From: Lentisalinibacter sp964427415
GTDB taxonomy: Bacteria > Pseudomonadota > Gammaproteobacteria > Steroidobacterales > Woeseiaceae
NCBI GenBank assembly: GCA_964427415.1
Contig: CAYRUH010000009.1
Location: 39,480-103,479, forward strand
DNA length: 64,000 nucleotides
Direction of reading: 5' to 3'
Shown: positions 37,031 through 44,713 of the stretch, in pieces
How the letters are laid out: each line of letters starts with the position of its first letter
Numbering within the stretch: the first letter of the stretch is position 1
The notes under the pieces: generated by a model
What the model saw: the letters and a program-made list of their open reading frames with translations, nothing else
What the model was told of the DNA's origin: nothing
Database searches by the model: none
Translations under genes and position numbers: made by a program

Positions 37031-37839
37031 TCAGTACGCCGTCAGCCCGCCGTCACTCCGCTGGCCGTCCGACAGCGCCGCCGCGACCGCCGGCCAGGCG
37101 TTGTCCAGCATCAGCGGCTGGGCCTCGGCATTGGGGTGGATGCCGTCGGCCTGCATGAGACCATCGTCGAGAGCGACGCCTTCCAGAAAGAACTCCACCC
37201 ACTCGAGGTCATAGGTTTCAGCCAGTTCCCCATACAGGGCATGGAAGCTCTGCGCGTAGCGGGGACCGTAATTGACCGGTATACGCATGCCGAGCAGCAC
37301 CACCTCGGCGCCGGCTTCCCGGCTCTGCTCGATCAGGGCCTCGAAGTTAGAGCGCACCACGTCCAGCGGCAGCCCGCGCAGGCCGTCGTTGCCGCCCAGT
37401 TCGATGATCACCAGCTCCGGCTCATGACGGGTGAGCGCCGGACCGAGGCGCGCCAGACCGCCGGAGGTCGTGTCGCCGCTGACGCTGGCGTTGACGACCT
37501 GATGTCCGTAACCTTCCCGCGCGAGCCGCGAGGCCAGCAGCGACACCCAGGACTGCTCCACGGCGAGGCCGTAGCCGGCGCTGAGGCTGTCGCCCAGCAC
37601 GAGCACGGTGGGTGGCGCAGCCTCTGCAATATGTTCCGGGGCAATATCTTCCAGGGCNNNNNNNNNNNNNNNNNNNNNNNNNNNNNNNNNNNNNNNNNNN
37701 NNNNNNNNNNNNNNNNNNNNNNNNNNNNNNNNNNNNNNNNNNNNNNNNNNNNNNNNNCCAGGGCCGCATCAGCCAGGGCGACATCCGCCGGGGCCGGTAC
37801 GCCGAATACCAGCAGCAGGGCAAGGAATAGCTTTCTCAT
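37031..37839 (-). CDS. tesA: Arylesterase/acyl-CoA thioesterase TesA (contains scaffold gap)
   Basis: SGNH hydrolase of the periplasm, handling acyl thioesters and esters. The ATG is at 37839 with signal peptide MRKLFLALLLVFGVPAPA. The mature part has LVLGDSLSAGYGL (block I Ser), GGNDGLRGLP (block III) and DGIHPNAEAQ (block V, Asp and His). The 100-N gap falls just after the signal region, inside a 15-bp repeat. With 100 N the two sides are out of frame; an in-frame gene needs a true gap length of 3k+2 bases. The coding sequence is therefore probably intact in the organism. Confidence 0.88.
37626..37792 (-). repeat. 15-bp tandem repeats around the gap in tesA
   Basis: Two 15-bp units lie left of the gap (37626-37640, 37641-37655) and two lie right of it (37763-37777, 37778-37792). 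They share the form GC-nnn-AT-nnn-CC-rGG. On the coding strand they read as pentapeptides PADVA, LADAA, LEDIA and PEHIA. The copy number inside the gap is unknown. Confidence 0.7.
37658..37757. other. Scaffold gap (100 N) inside tesA
   Basis: Placeholder of exactly 100 N. The repeat units on both sides explain the break. Confidence 0.98.
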
Positions 37840-38521
37840 GTCAATGGATTCGAATGCGGCGCTCGTCGCCGAGCATCTCACTAAAAAGGTTACCAGTCCG
37901 GAGGGAACTCTGACCATTCTGGACGACGTCAGTTTCGCCATCGACCGCGCCGAGTCGGTGGCCATCGTCGGGCCGTCGGGTGCCGGCAAGTCGACGCTGC
38001 TGGCGCTGCTGGCGGGTCTGGACACGCCCACCTCCGGGCGGGTGTGGCTGGAGGGCCGGGAGCTTTCGGCGCTGGATGAGGACGGCCGCGCCGCCGTTCG
38101 CGCCGCCCGGGTGGGCTTCGTCTTCCAGTCGTTCCACCTGGTGCCGTCGCTCACCGCCATCGAGAATGTGATGCTGCCGATGGAGCTCGACGGAGCCGAG
38201 GACGCGCGGGAGCGGTCCGCGGCCATCCTCGCCGACGTGGGGCTGGCCGCGCGCAAGGGCCATTACCCGAATCAGCTCTCGGGCGGTGAAAAGCAGCGCG
38301 TGGCGATCGCCCGGGCCTTCGCCACGAATCCGGCGGTGCTGTTCGCCGACGAGCCCACCGGCAACCTGGACGCCGCCACGGGCGAGCGCATCATCGAGTT
38401 GCTGTTCCGCCTGAACAGCGAGTCGGAGGCGACGCTGGTGCTGGTCACCCACGACGAGCCGCTGGCCGGGCGCTGCGATCGCCGCCTGTCGCTGGAGGCG
38501 GGACGCCTGGTCGGTCAGTGA
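37838..38521 (+). CDS. ybbA: ABC transporter ATP-binding protein YbbA
   Basis: 227 aa ATPase of the LolD/MacB type. Walker A GPSGAGKST, Q-loop FVFQSF, signature LSGGEKQR, Walker B AVLFADEPTGNLD and the H-loop VTHDE are all intact. Start ATG 37838 shares the tetranucleotide CATG with the tesA start; ATG 37844 is an alternative. Its stop overlaps the start of the ybbP permease (TGATG), so the two form one transporter. The substrate is unknown. Confidence 0.93.
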   Translation: MSMDSNAALVAEHLTKKVTSPEGTLTILDDVSFAIDRAESVAIVGPSGAGKSTLLALLAGLDTPTSGRVWLEGRELSALDEDGRAAVRAARVGFVFQSFHLVPSLTAIENVMLPMELDGAEDARERSAAILADVGLAARKGHYPNQLSGGEKQRVAIARAFATNPAVLFADEPTGNLDAATGERIIELLFRLNSESEATLVLVTHDEPLAGRCDRRLSLEAGRLVGQ

Positions 38522-41010
38522 TGAAGACCGCCGCGTTCGCATTCACGGCGCTACGGCGCGAGGCGCGCTCCGGCGAGCTGATCGTGCTGGCGGCGGCGCT
38601 GGCCATCGCGGTAACGTCGCTCACGGCGATTGGCTTTCTTACCGATCGGATTGCCCAGGCCGTGTCGCTGCAGGCCGCCGAAGTGCTCGCCGCCGATATC
38701 CGGCTGCGCTCGGCCCGGGAGATGGACGCCGCGCCTCTCGCCGCTGCCCGGGAGATGGGGCTCGAGACGGCCGAGACGCTGACTTTCCCGAGTGTCGTGT
38801 TCGCCGGCGACGCCAACGCGCTGGCGACCATCAAGGCGGTCGGGCCCGGCTATCCGCTGCGCGGCGCGGTGCGCGTCGCCGACGAGATCTTCGGCGCCCA
38901 GCGCACGGTGGACGGCCAGCCGCCGCCGGGGACCGTGTGGGCCGACGACGCGCTGCTCGCCCGCATCGGCGCCCGGGTGGGCGACCGGGTCGAGGTGGGC
39001 GCGGCCACGCTGACCGTGGATGCCGTGCTGACCTACCGTCCCGACCAGACCCCCGGTTTCGCCGGTCTGGCGCCGAGCCTGCTGATGAATCTCGACGAGG
39101 TCGCCGCCACCGGCCTGGTGCAGACCGGCAGCCGGGTAAGCCACGCGCAGCTGTTTGCAGGCGACCCGGACGCGGTGGGCCGCTTTGTCGAGGAATGGCA
39201 GGGCCGCCTGCCCGATACGGTGCGGCTCGAGGACCGGGGCGATACCGGCGCGGAGCTGAACGCGGCGGTGGAGCGGGCCGGGCGTTTCCTCTCGCTGGCA
39301 TCGTTGGTAAGCCTCCTGCTGTCGGCCGTCGCCGTTGCCATGTCGGGTCGGCGTTATGCGGAACGACGCCTCGATTCGGTGGCCCTGATGAAGAGCCTTG
39401 GGGCGTCCCAGTCCTTCATCTTCCGGGTGTCGCTGCTGCAGTTGCTGATGATCGGGCTCGCCGCGGGCCTGGTCGGCGCCGGCATCGGTTTCCTGGCCGA
39501 GAGCGGTCTGTCGCGCCTGCTCGCCGGCCTGATCGGCAGCGATCTGCCTGCGCCCTCCCTGATACCGGTGGGGCTCGGAGTGGGCACGTCGCTCATATTG
39601 CTGCTCGGCTTCGCCCTGCCCTCGCTGATGCGCCTGAAGAGCACGCCGCCGCTGAGGGTCCTGCGCCGGGACATGACGCCGCCGCCGCCCGCTGCGTGGC
39701 TCACCACGCTGGCGGCGCTCGGCGCACTGACGGCGCTCATCTACTGGGCGGTGCGCGACGCCGCGTTACTGGTCCTTGTCCTCGGCGGCACTGTGGTAAT
39801 AGCCGGCGTCCTGTATCTCGCCGGACGCCTGCTGGTGCTCGCGCTGGCGCGGATGCGGGGACGGGTGGGCGTCGCCTGGCGCTACGGGCTCGCGAACGTG
39901 GCCCGCCGCGGCGGCGACAGCGCGGTGCAGGTGGTGGCGTTCGGCCTCGGGCTGATGGTCCTGCTGCTGCTTACCCTGGTGCGCAACGATCTTCTGGCCG
40001 GCTGGCGCGCCACCCTGGACGAGGACGCGCCGAATCACTTCCTGATCAACATCCAGCCGGACGACCGGGCGAGCGTCGCCGACATCCTCCGCGGCGCCGG
40101 CGTCGGGGAGCCGGAGTTCGTGCCGCTGGTGCGAGCGCGGCTGACGGCTATCGGCGGCACGCCCATCGGCGAGATCAGCTTCGCCGACGAACGGGGCCGG
40201 GGCATGTCGGAGCGGGAGCAGAACCTCTCGTTCACCGCCGAGCTCTCCGCCAGCAACCGGGTGGTGGCCGGCGACTGGTGGCCGCCCGGCTACGACGGTC
40301 CGCCGCTCGTCTCCATGGAAGCGGATGCTGCCGGGGAACTCGGCGTCGGCCTGGGTGACGAGCTTTCCTACCTGGTGGCGGGTGAGCCGCTCACCGCCGA
40401 GGTGGCGAGCATCCGCGAAATCCAGTGGGACTCTTTCGAGCCCAACTTCTTCATGGTGCTCTCGCCCGGAGCGCTGGACGGTTACCCGAAAACCTATATC
40501 TCCAGTTTCTACATCGAGCCGGACAGCAAGGGCATGCTGCTGGAGCTGGTACGCCGCCATCCCAGCATCTCGGTGATCGACATCCAGGCGCTCATCGCCC
40601 AGGTGCGGGGCGTCATCGACAAGGCCGCGCTGGCGGTGCAGTACGTGTTTGTGTTCACCCTGCTGGCCGGACTGGTCGTGCTGTTCGCCGCGGTGCAGGC
40701 CACTCTGGACGAACGGCGCTACGAGAGCGCGCTGCTGCGCACCTTCGGTGCGAAGCGCCGCACCGTGATGGCGGGGCTCGCCTCGGAGTTCCTGGCGCTG
40801 GGCCTGCTCGCCGGGGTGTTCGCGGCGGCGGGCGCGACCGTTCTCGGCATGCTCGCGGCGAAACGGCTGTTCGATCTGGACTACAACGTGGACCCGGTGC
40901 TGTGGGCCGTCGGCATGGTCGCCGGCATGCTGCTGGTGGGCATCAGCGGCACGCTGGCCGTCCGCAGCGCGGTGAACGCGCCCCCGGTCAACACCCTGCG
41001 CCGGGCATAG
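38521..41010 (+). CDS. ybbP: FtsX-like permease YbbP of the YbbA-YbbP ABC transporter
   Basis: 830 aa. N-terminal helix (about 17-40), a periplasmic domain, three helices (about 260-365), further helices in the middle, a second periplasmic domain and a C-terminal three-helix FtsX module (about 715-820). The duplicated FtsX arrangement is typical of YbbP. With TesA next door, a role in moving or releasing lipid-like molecules from the inner membrane has been proposed for the family but is unproven. Confidence 0.92.
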   Translation: MKTAAFAFTALRREARSGELIVLAAALAIAVTSLTAIGFLTDRIAQAVSLQAAEVLAADIRLRSAREMDAAPLAAAREMGLETAETLTFPSVVFAGDANALATIKAVGPGYPLRGAVRVADEIFGAQRTVDGQPPPGTVWADDALLARIGARVGDRVEVGAATLTVDAVLTYRPDQTPGFAGLAPSLLMNLDEVAATGLVQTGSRVSHAQLFAGDPDAVGRFVEEWQGRLPDTVRLEDRGDTGAELNAAVERAGRFLSLASLVSLLLSAVAVAMSGRRYAERRLDSVALMKSLGASQSFIFRVSLLQLLMIGLAAGLVGAGIGFLAESGLSRLLAGLIGSDLPAPSLIPVGLGVGTSLILLLGFALPSLMRLKSTPPLRVLRRDMTPPPPAAWLTTLAALGALTALIYWAVRDAALLVLVLGGTVVIAGVLYLAGRLLVLALARMRGRVGVAWRYGLANVARRGGDSAVQVVAFGLGLMVLLLLTLVRNDLLAGWRATLDEDAPNHFLINIQPDDRASVADILRGAGVGEPEFVPLVRARLTAIGGTPIGEISFADERGRGMSEREQNLSFTAELSASNRVVAGDWWPPGYDGPPLVSMEADAAGELGVGLGDELSYLVAGEPLTAEVASIREIQWDSFEPNFFMVLSPGALDGYPKTYISSFYIEPDSKGMLLELVRRHPSISVIDIQALIAQVRGVIDKAALAVQYVFVFTLLAGLVVLFAAVQATLDERRYESALLRTFGAKRRTVMAGLASEFLALGLLAGVFAAAGATVLGMLAAKRLFDLDYNVDPVLWAVGMVAGMLLVGISGTLAVRSAVNAPPVNTLRRA

Positions 41011-41014
41011 CCCA

Positions 41015-41036
41015 TGTAGGGCCTTCAGGCCCGATC
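41015..41036 (+). repeat. REP-like element, left arm
   Basis: A 22-bp element containing the hairpin GGGCCTTCAGGCCC. Its exact reverse complement is at 41369-41390. The core resembles the GGGGCTTCAGCCCCGAT elements near 44.5 kb, so both appear to be one REP family. Confidence 0.8.
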
Positions 41037-41071
41037 GTGCCAGCCTTGACCCGCCTTCTCTTGCAGTTGGT

Positions 41072-41210
41072 CCCTCATCAGGTGGGCAAGGGTCGCGGGG
41101 ACGCTCACTCGGACGTCCTGTCCTCGCTCGCTTCGGCCAGGCCTCCTTCCCGCCGTCATGGCTCCAGTCGGCCCGGACGACCCCGCAACCCTTGCCCACC
41201 TGTTGAGGGG
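41072..41210. repeat. Imperfect inverted repeat, 29-bp arms
   Basis: Arms 41072-41100 and 41181-41210 (core caggtgggcaaggg and its complement) match at all but about two or three positions and enclose 80 bp. This looks like a small palindromic mobile-type element without coding capacity. Confidence 0.7.
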
Positions 41211-41234
41211 CCCGTAGCCGAGACGTTTGGCACC

Positions 41235-41255
41235 AGTCAGCAGGCGCTGCTGACC
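41235..41255. repeat. Short hairpin
   Basis: gtcagcag (41236-41243) and ctgctgac (41247-41254) form a perfect 8-bp stem with a 3-nt loop, extendable to 12 bp with one mismatch. Confidence 0.65.
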
Positions 41256-41292
41256 GGTGCTTCCTTCACGCGATCGCGAGCACGGCCGTCAT

Positions 41293-41346
41293 GCGGGGGT
41301 ATCCATCGCCGCGACCTTTTGTCGGGAGCAAGATGGATACCCCCGC
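41293..41346. repeat. Perfect 14-bp inverted repeat
   Basis: gcgggggtatccat at 41293-41306 and its exact complement at 41333-41346, separated by 26 bp. Confidence 0.8.
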
Positions 41347-41368
41347 AAGGCGGCCAAAAGAGAAGGGG

Positions 41369-41390
41369 GATCGGGCCTGAAGGCCCTACA
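41369..41390 (-). repeat. REP-like element, right arm
   Basis: Exact reverse complement of 41015-41036. The phrB TAG stop (41386-41388) lies inside it, so the element begins at the last codons of phrB and could act as its 3' hairpin. Confidence 0.8.
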
Positions 41391-42810
41391 GGGATTTCAG
41401 GGCTTCCAGGGCTTCCTTGCGGGACTGTTTCAGGTCGACGATGGGCTGGGGGTAGTCTTTGCCCGGCGTGAAACCGATACGGCGGGCCTCGTCTGCCGGC
41501 AGATTCCATGGCTCGTGCGCATAGCGGTCGGGCACGTGCTCGAGTTCCGGCACCCAGCGGCGCACGTAGCTGCCGTCGCCGTCGAAGCGCTCGCCCTGGC
41601 GCACCGGATTGAAGATGCGGAAATAGGGTGCGGCGTCCGCGCCGCAGCCTGCCGACCACTGCCAGCCCATGGTGTTGTTGGCCAGGTCGGCATCCACCAG
41701 GGTGTCCCAGAACCAGCGGGCGCCCTCCAGCCAGTGCAGGCGGATATTCTTCACCAGCAGCGAGGCGACGATCATGCGCACCCGGTTGTGCATCCAGCCG
41801 GTGTGCCAGAGCTCGCGCATACCGGCATCGACGATGGGTATACCGGTGCGGCCGCGCTGCCATGCCCGCAGCATGGCCTCGCCGTCTTCGCGCCAGGGAA
41901 AGTCCCGGTATTTCTGGTACAGCGGCTGGTTCGTGGTGCGCGGGAAGTGATAGAGCACGTGGTGGGCGAATTCCCGCCAGCCCAGCTCCCGCAGCCAGGC
42001 CTCGGCTCCGTCGGGATACTCGTCCGCCCGCGCCGCGATGCGGTGCCAGGCATGACGGGGCGAGATTTCGCCGAAGTGCAGGTGCGGCGACAGCCGGGAG
42101 ACGCCGTCTACGGCCGGGATGTCGCGGGTCTCGTCGTAGTCCCGCAGGGCCCCGTCGGCGAAGGTCTCGAGCCGCTGCCGGCCGCCCGCCTCGCCGGGGG
42201 TCCAGTGCTCGCGGAAGCCCTCGGCCCAGTCGATGCGGGGCAGGTAGCCGAGTTCGGAGAGATCGATCGCGGCGGGCCAGGAATCCGGGGGCCGCACCGT
42301 GTTCGGCGCCTGCAGCGTCTGCGGCGGCGGCAGGTCCTGCTTTGCGCGCCGCCAGAACGGAGTGAACACCCGGTAGGGATCGCCGCTGCCGGTGGCGATC
42401 TCCCAGGGTTCGAGCAGTAGCGCCGCCTTCTCGCTGCGGGCGCGGATGCCGGCCTCGCCGAGTCCTTCCTTGACGCGGGTGTCCCGTTCCACGAGGCGAG
42501 GATCGTAGAGCCGGTTCCAGTGCACGGCGTCCGCCGCGGTGTCCCCGGCGAGTTCGCGCAGCACGGCCAGCGGCTCGCCGCGTCGGATGATGAGCCGGCT
42601 GCCCTTCTCCCTCAGCGCCTCGTCCAGCGCCGCCAGACTGTGATGCAGCCACCAGCGCGAGGCGGCGCCGGGCGCCCACTCGCCCTCGTCATCGTGGTGG
42701 ATGAAAACGGGGACGACGGTCCCGTTCTGCTCCACTGCCCGGCGCAGGGCAGGATTGTCCGAGAGTCTCAGGTCCCGGCGGAACCAGACGAGCGCCGTGT
42801 CTTGCGACAT
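41386..42810 (-). CDS. phrB: Deoxyribodipyrimidine photo-lyase
   Basis: 474 aa class I CPD photolyase that repairs UV dimers using blue light. N-terminal antenna domain begins DTALVWFRRDLRLSDNPAL. The C-terminal FAD domain has LRELGWREFAHHVL, DAGMRELWHTGWMHNRVRMI and the tryptophan-rich WFWDTLVDADLANNTMGWQWSAG. The start directly abuts the stop of the upstream dehydrogenase gene, so the two are likely co-transcribed. Confidence 0.96.
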   Translation of the reverse strand: MSQDTALVWFRRDLRLSDNPALRRAVEQNGTVVPVFIHHDDEGEWAPGAASRWWLHHSLAALDEALREKGSRLIIRRGEPLAVLRELAGDTAADAVHWNRLYDPRLVERDTRVKEGLGEAGIRARSEKAALLLEPWEIATGSGDPYRVFTPFWRRAKQDLPPPQTLQAPNTVRPPDSWPAAIDLSELGYLPRIDWAEGFREHWTPGEAGGRQRLETFADGALRDYDETRDIPAVDGVSRLSPHLHFGEISPRHAWHRIAARADEYPDGAEAWLRELGWREFAHHVLYHFPRTTNQPLYQKYRDFPWREDGEAMLRAWQRGRTGIPIVDAGMRELWHTGWMHNRVRMIVASLLVKNIRLHWLEGARWFWDTLVDADLANNTMGWQWSAGCGADAAPYFRIFNPVRQGERFDGDGSYVRRWVPELEHVPDRYAHEPWNLPADEARRIGFTPGKDYPQPIVDLKQSRKEALEALKSL

Positions 42811-43788
42811 TCAATTCACCCGGTTGCGTGGCTCGCCGGCGAGCCAGGCGCGGGCGTTGGCGGCCAGTTCCTCGATGGCCCGCTGCCGGGATTCCCGGGC
42901 CGCCCAGGCGGTGTGGGGGGTGAGGATCAGATTGTCGCCCCGGTAGTCGAGCAGCGGGTCGCCGTCCACCGGCGGCTCCTGGGGCAGCACGTCGATGCCG
43001 GCGCCCGCGATGCGTCCTTCCGCGAGCGCCGTGGCCAGAGCGCCGGTATCCACCAACGCGCCGCGCGCCGTGTTGATCAGGACGGCGTCGCGTTTCATGC
43101 GCTCCAGTTCGCCGGCGCCGATCAATCCCCGGTTGTCATCCGTGAGGGGGCAATGCAGACTGAGCACGTCGGCCTCGATGAGCACCTCCTCGAACGGCCG
43201 TCGGCCCGGCCGCAGGGAGCGCGCGCCCGGACGCTCGCTGATCAGCACCTGCATCCCCAGCGCCTCGCCCATGCGGGCGACACCGCGACCGAGCGCGCCG
43301 TAGCCGACGATGCCGAGGCGTCGGCCGGCCAGCTCCCGGATGGAATAGTCGAGCAGGCAGAAGTTGCCGGCCTGCTGCCAGTCGCCGGCAGCGACCAGCG
43401 CCGTGTACTCGGCGAGCCGGTGGGTGAGCGAGAGCATGACGCCCACGACGTGCTGCAACACGGACTGCGTGCAGTAGTCGCGGATGTTCGCAACGACGAC
43501 GCCCCGCTCGCCGGCCGCCTCGAGGTCGACGTTATCGACGCCCGTGGCGGTGAGCCCCACGAAGCCAAGGCGGCCGGCGCCCTCGATCTCGGCGCGGCCC
43601 AGCTTCACCTTGTTCACGAAGACCAGTCTGGCGTCGGCGATGCGGTGGGCGACCTGTTCGGGCTCGGTGGCGCCGTGGACCTCCAGGCCGCCGCCGACGG
43701 CGTCCGCCAGCGGGGCGAGGTCCAGGTCGCCGGCACCCATCGTGTCCAGGTCGAGGAATACGGCGTCGACTTTGGGGCTATTGCTCAT
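42811..43788 (-). CDS. D-2-hydroxyacid dehydrogenase (NAD-dependent)
   Basis: 325 aa of the glycerate/lactate dehydrogenase family. NAD-binding GYGALGRG with an E replacing the usual D in the following strand, catalytic Arg in INTARGALVD, Glu in LPQEPP and His in TPHTAWAA. The sequence is closest in feel to hydroxypyruvate reductase (HprA-like), but substrate cannot be assigned. Confidence 0.88.
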   Translation of the reverse strand: MSNSPKVDAVFLDLDTMGAGDLDLAPLADAVGGGLEVHGATEPEQVAHRIADARLVFVNKVKLGRAEIEGAGRLGFVGLTATGVDNVDLEAAGERGVVVANIRDYCTQSVLQHVVGVMLSLTHRLAEYTALVAAGDWQQAGNFCLLDYSIRELAGRRLGIVGYGALGRGVARMGEALGMQVLISERPGARSLRPGRRPFEEVLIEADVLSLHCPLTDDNRGLIGAGELERMKRDAVLINTARGALVDTGALATALAEGRIAGAGIDVLPQEPPVDGDPLLDYRGDNLILTPHTAWAARESRQRAIEELAANARAWLAGEPRNRVN

Positions 43789-43871
43789 TGTGATGGCCGG
43801 GCTAAAAGCATTAGTTTAGCAATCGTGGCCCGATCCGAGGCCACCCACAGGCGGAGCCGGCGGAACAGCAA

Positions 43872-44381
43872 ATGGGACGGAGCAGTGACAGCGAAAGGGG
43901 CCCCTCGCGCTCGGCCGGAGCGGACGCGGGCGTGAAACCGTTCTGGGAGACGACGCCGCTGGAGGCCATGAACCGCGAGCAGTGGGAGTCGCTGTGCGAC
44001 GGCTGTGCCCGCTGCTGCCTGCACAAGCTGGAGGACATCGACACCGGCGAGGTGCGCTACACGCGGGTGGCCTGCCGGCTGCTTGACCTGGGCGGTTGCC
44101 GCTGCTCCGACTACGCGAACCGTTCCGAGCGGGTGTCCGACTGTGTCGTGATGAGGCCGGATTTGCTGGGCGAGATGGCCTGGCTGCCCCGGTCCTGCGC
44201 CTATCGGCGCATCAGCGAGGGCCGCGGTCTCGCCTGGTGGCATCCGCTGGTCAGCGGCGATCCGCAGACCGTCCATGAGGCCGGCATCTCCGTGCGCGCC
44301 TGGGCCGTCTCGGAGAACGAGCACGGCGAACCGGATCCGGAGTGCGACATGATCCCCCTGCCCGGCGGGTCCGGGCGCTGA
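43872..44381 (+). CDS. ycgN: YcgN family (UPF0260) cysteine cluster protein
   Basis: Up to 169 aa. The cysteine cluster CDGCARCCLHKLED, then VACRLLDLGGCRCSDY, CVVMRP and WLPRSCAYRRISEGRGLAWWHPL match YcgN, a proposed metal- or Fe-S-binding protein of unknown role. The first 20 residues are not conserved; the GTG at 43932 in front of KPFWE is a plausible alternative start. Confidence 0.88.
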   Translation: MGRSSDSERGPSRSAGADAGVKPFWETTPLEAMNREQWESLCDGCARCCLHKLEDIDTGEVRYTRVACRLLDLGGCRCSDYANRSERVSDCVVMRPDLLGEMAWLPRSCAYRRISEGRGLAWWHPLVSGDPQTVHEAGISVRAWAVSENEHGEPDPECDMIPLPGGSGR

Positions 44382-44487
44382 CGACCGCCGCAGGCGGCAC
44401 GAGCAATTCGTCACCTGCTTCGACGAATGAGCGCGCCCGGAACCTGTCCCCTTCTTTTCTGCCCGCCGTGTCGGCGATGCTCACTGC
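44382..44487. other. Intergenic segment ycgN to REP array
   Basis: About 100 bp with no supported gene or strong hairpin before the repeat array starts. Together with the array it makes a 332-bp non-coding interval between the convergent ycgN and ppc. Confidence 0.5.
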
Positions 44488-44704
44488 AGGAGGGGCTTCA
44501 GCCCCGATTAGCGCAACGAAGATCGGGGCTGAAGCCCCTCCCACAGCGCCGGCTGAAGCCCCTCCNNNNNNNNNNNNNNNNNNNNNNNNNNNNNNNNNNN
44601 NNNNNNNNNNNNNNNNNNNNNNNNNNNNNNNNNNNNNNNNNNNNNNNNNNNNNNNNNNNNNNNNNGGCTGAAGCCCCTCCCACAGCGCCGGCTGAAGCCC
44701 CTCC
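44488..44704. repeat. REP array interrupted by a scaffold gap
   Basis: An inverted REP pair (44488-44508 and 44522-44541, core GGGGCTTCAGCCCCGAT and its complement) is followed by 24-bp units beginning cacagcgccggctgaagccc. One unit lies left of the gap (44542-44565), then a partial unit (44666-44680) and a complete one (44681-44704) lie right of it. Copy number in the gap is unknown. Confidence 0.85.
44566..44665. other. Scaffold gap (100 N) inside REP array
   Basis: Placeholder of exactly 100 N between two identical 24-bp repeat contexts, which explains the assembly break. Confidence 0.98.
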
Positions 44705-44713
44705 TGCAAGGCA

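Larger units (their letters stand above)
41011..41385. other. Non-coding repeat nest between ybbP and phrB
   Basis: 375 bp without a supported gene, made largely of stem-loop-forming pairs: an outer 22-bp perfect inverted pair, a 29-bp imperfect pair, a 12-bp hairpin and a 14-bp perfect pair (each listed separately). The two flanking genes are convergent. No transposase frame is present. Confidence 0.75.

Noticed and set aside
35360..37657. Very long plus-strand frame opposite fadD and tesA that appears to run into ybbA through the gap
   Set aside because: The join through 100 N is artificial and the upstream part is the shadow of fadD. Only the ybbA portion from 37838 is real.
37031..37839. 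tesA as a frameshifted pseudogene
   Set aside because: The frame mismatch is produced by the arbitrary 100-N filler. Both sides are intact and join in frame if the gap is 3k+2 bases.
41011..41385. Insertion sequence or CRISPR-like array between ybbP and phrB
   Set aside because: No transposase frame and no direct repeats with unique spacers. The repeats are inverted and of differing length.
41237..42679. 480-codon minus-strand frame overlapping phrB and the repeat nest
   Set aside because: Out of frame with PhrB, Arg/Ala-rich, and its end runs through palindromic non-coding repeats.
44488..44704. CRISPR array near ppc
   Set aside because: The 24-bp units are adjacent without spacers and contain the palindromic REP core; no cas genes are present.
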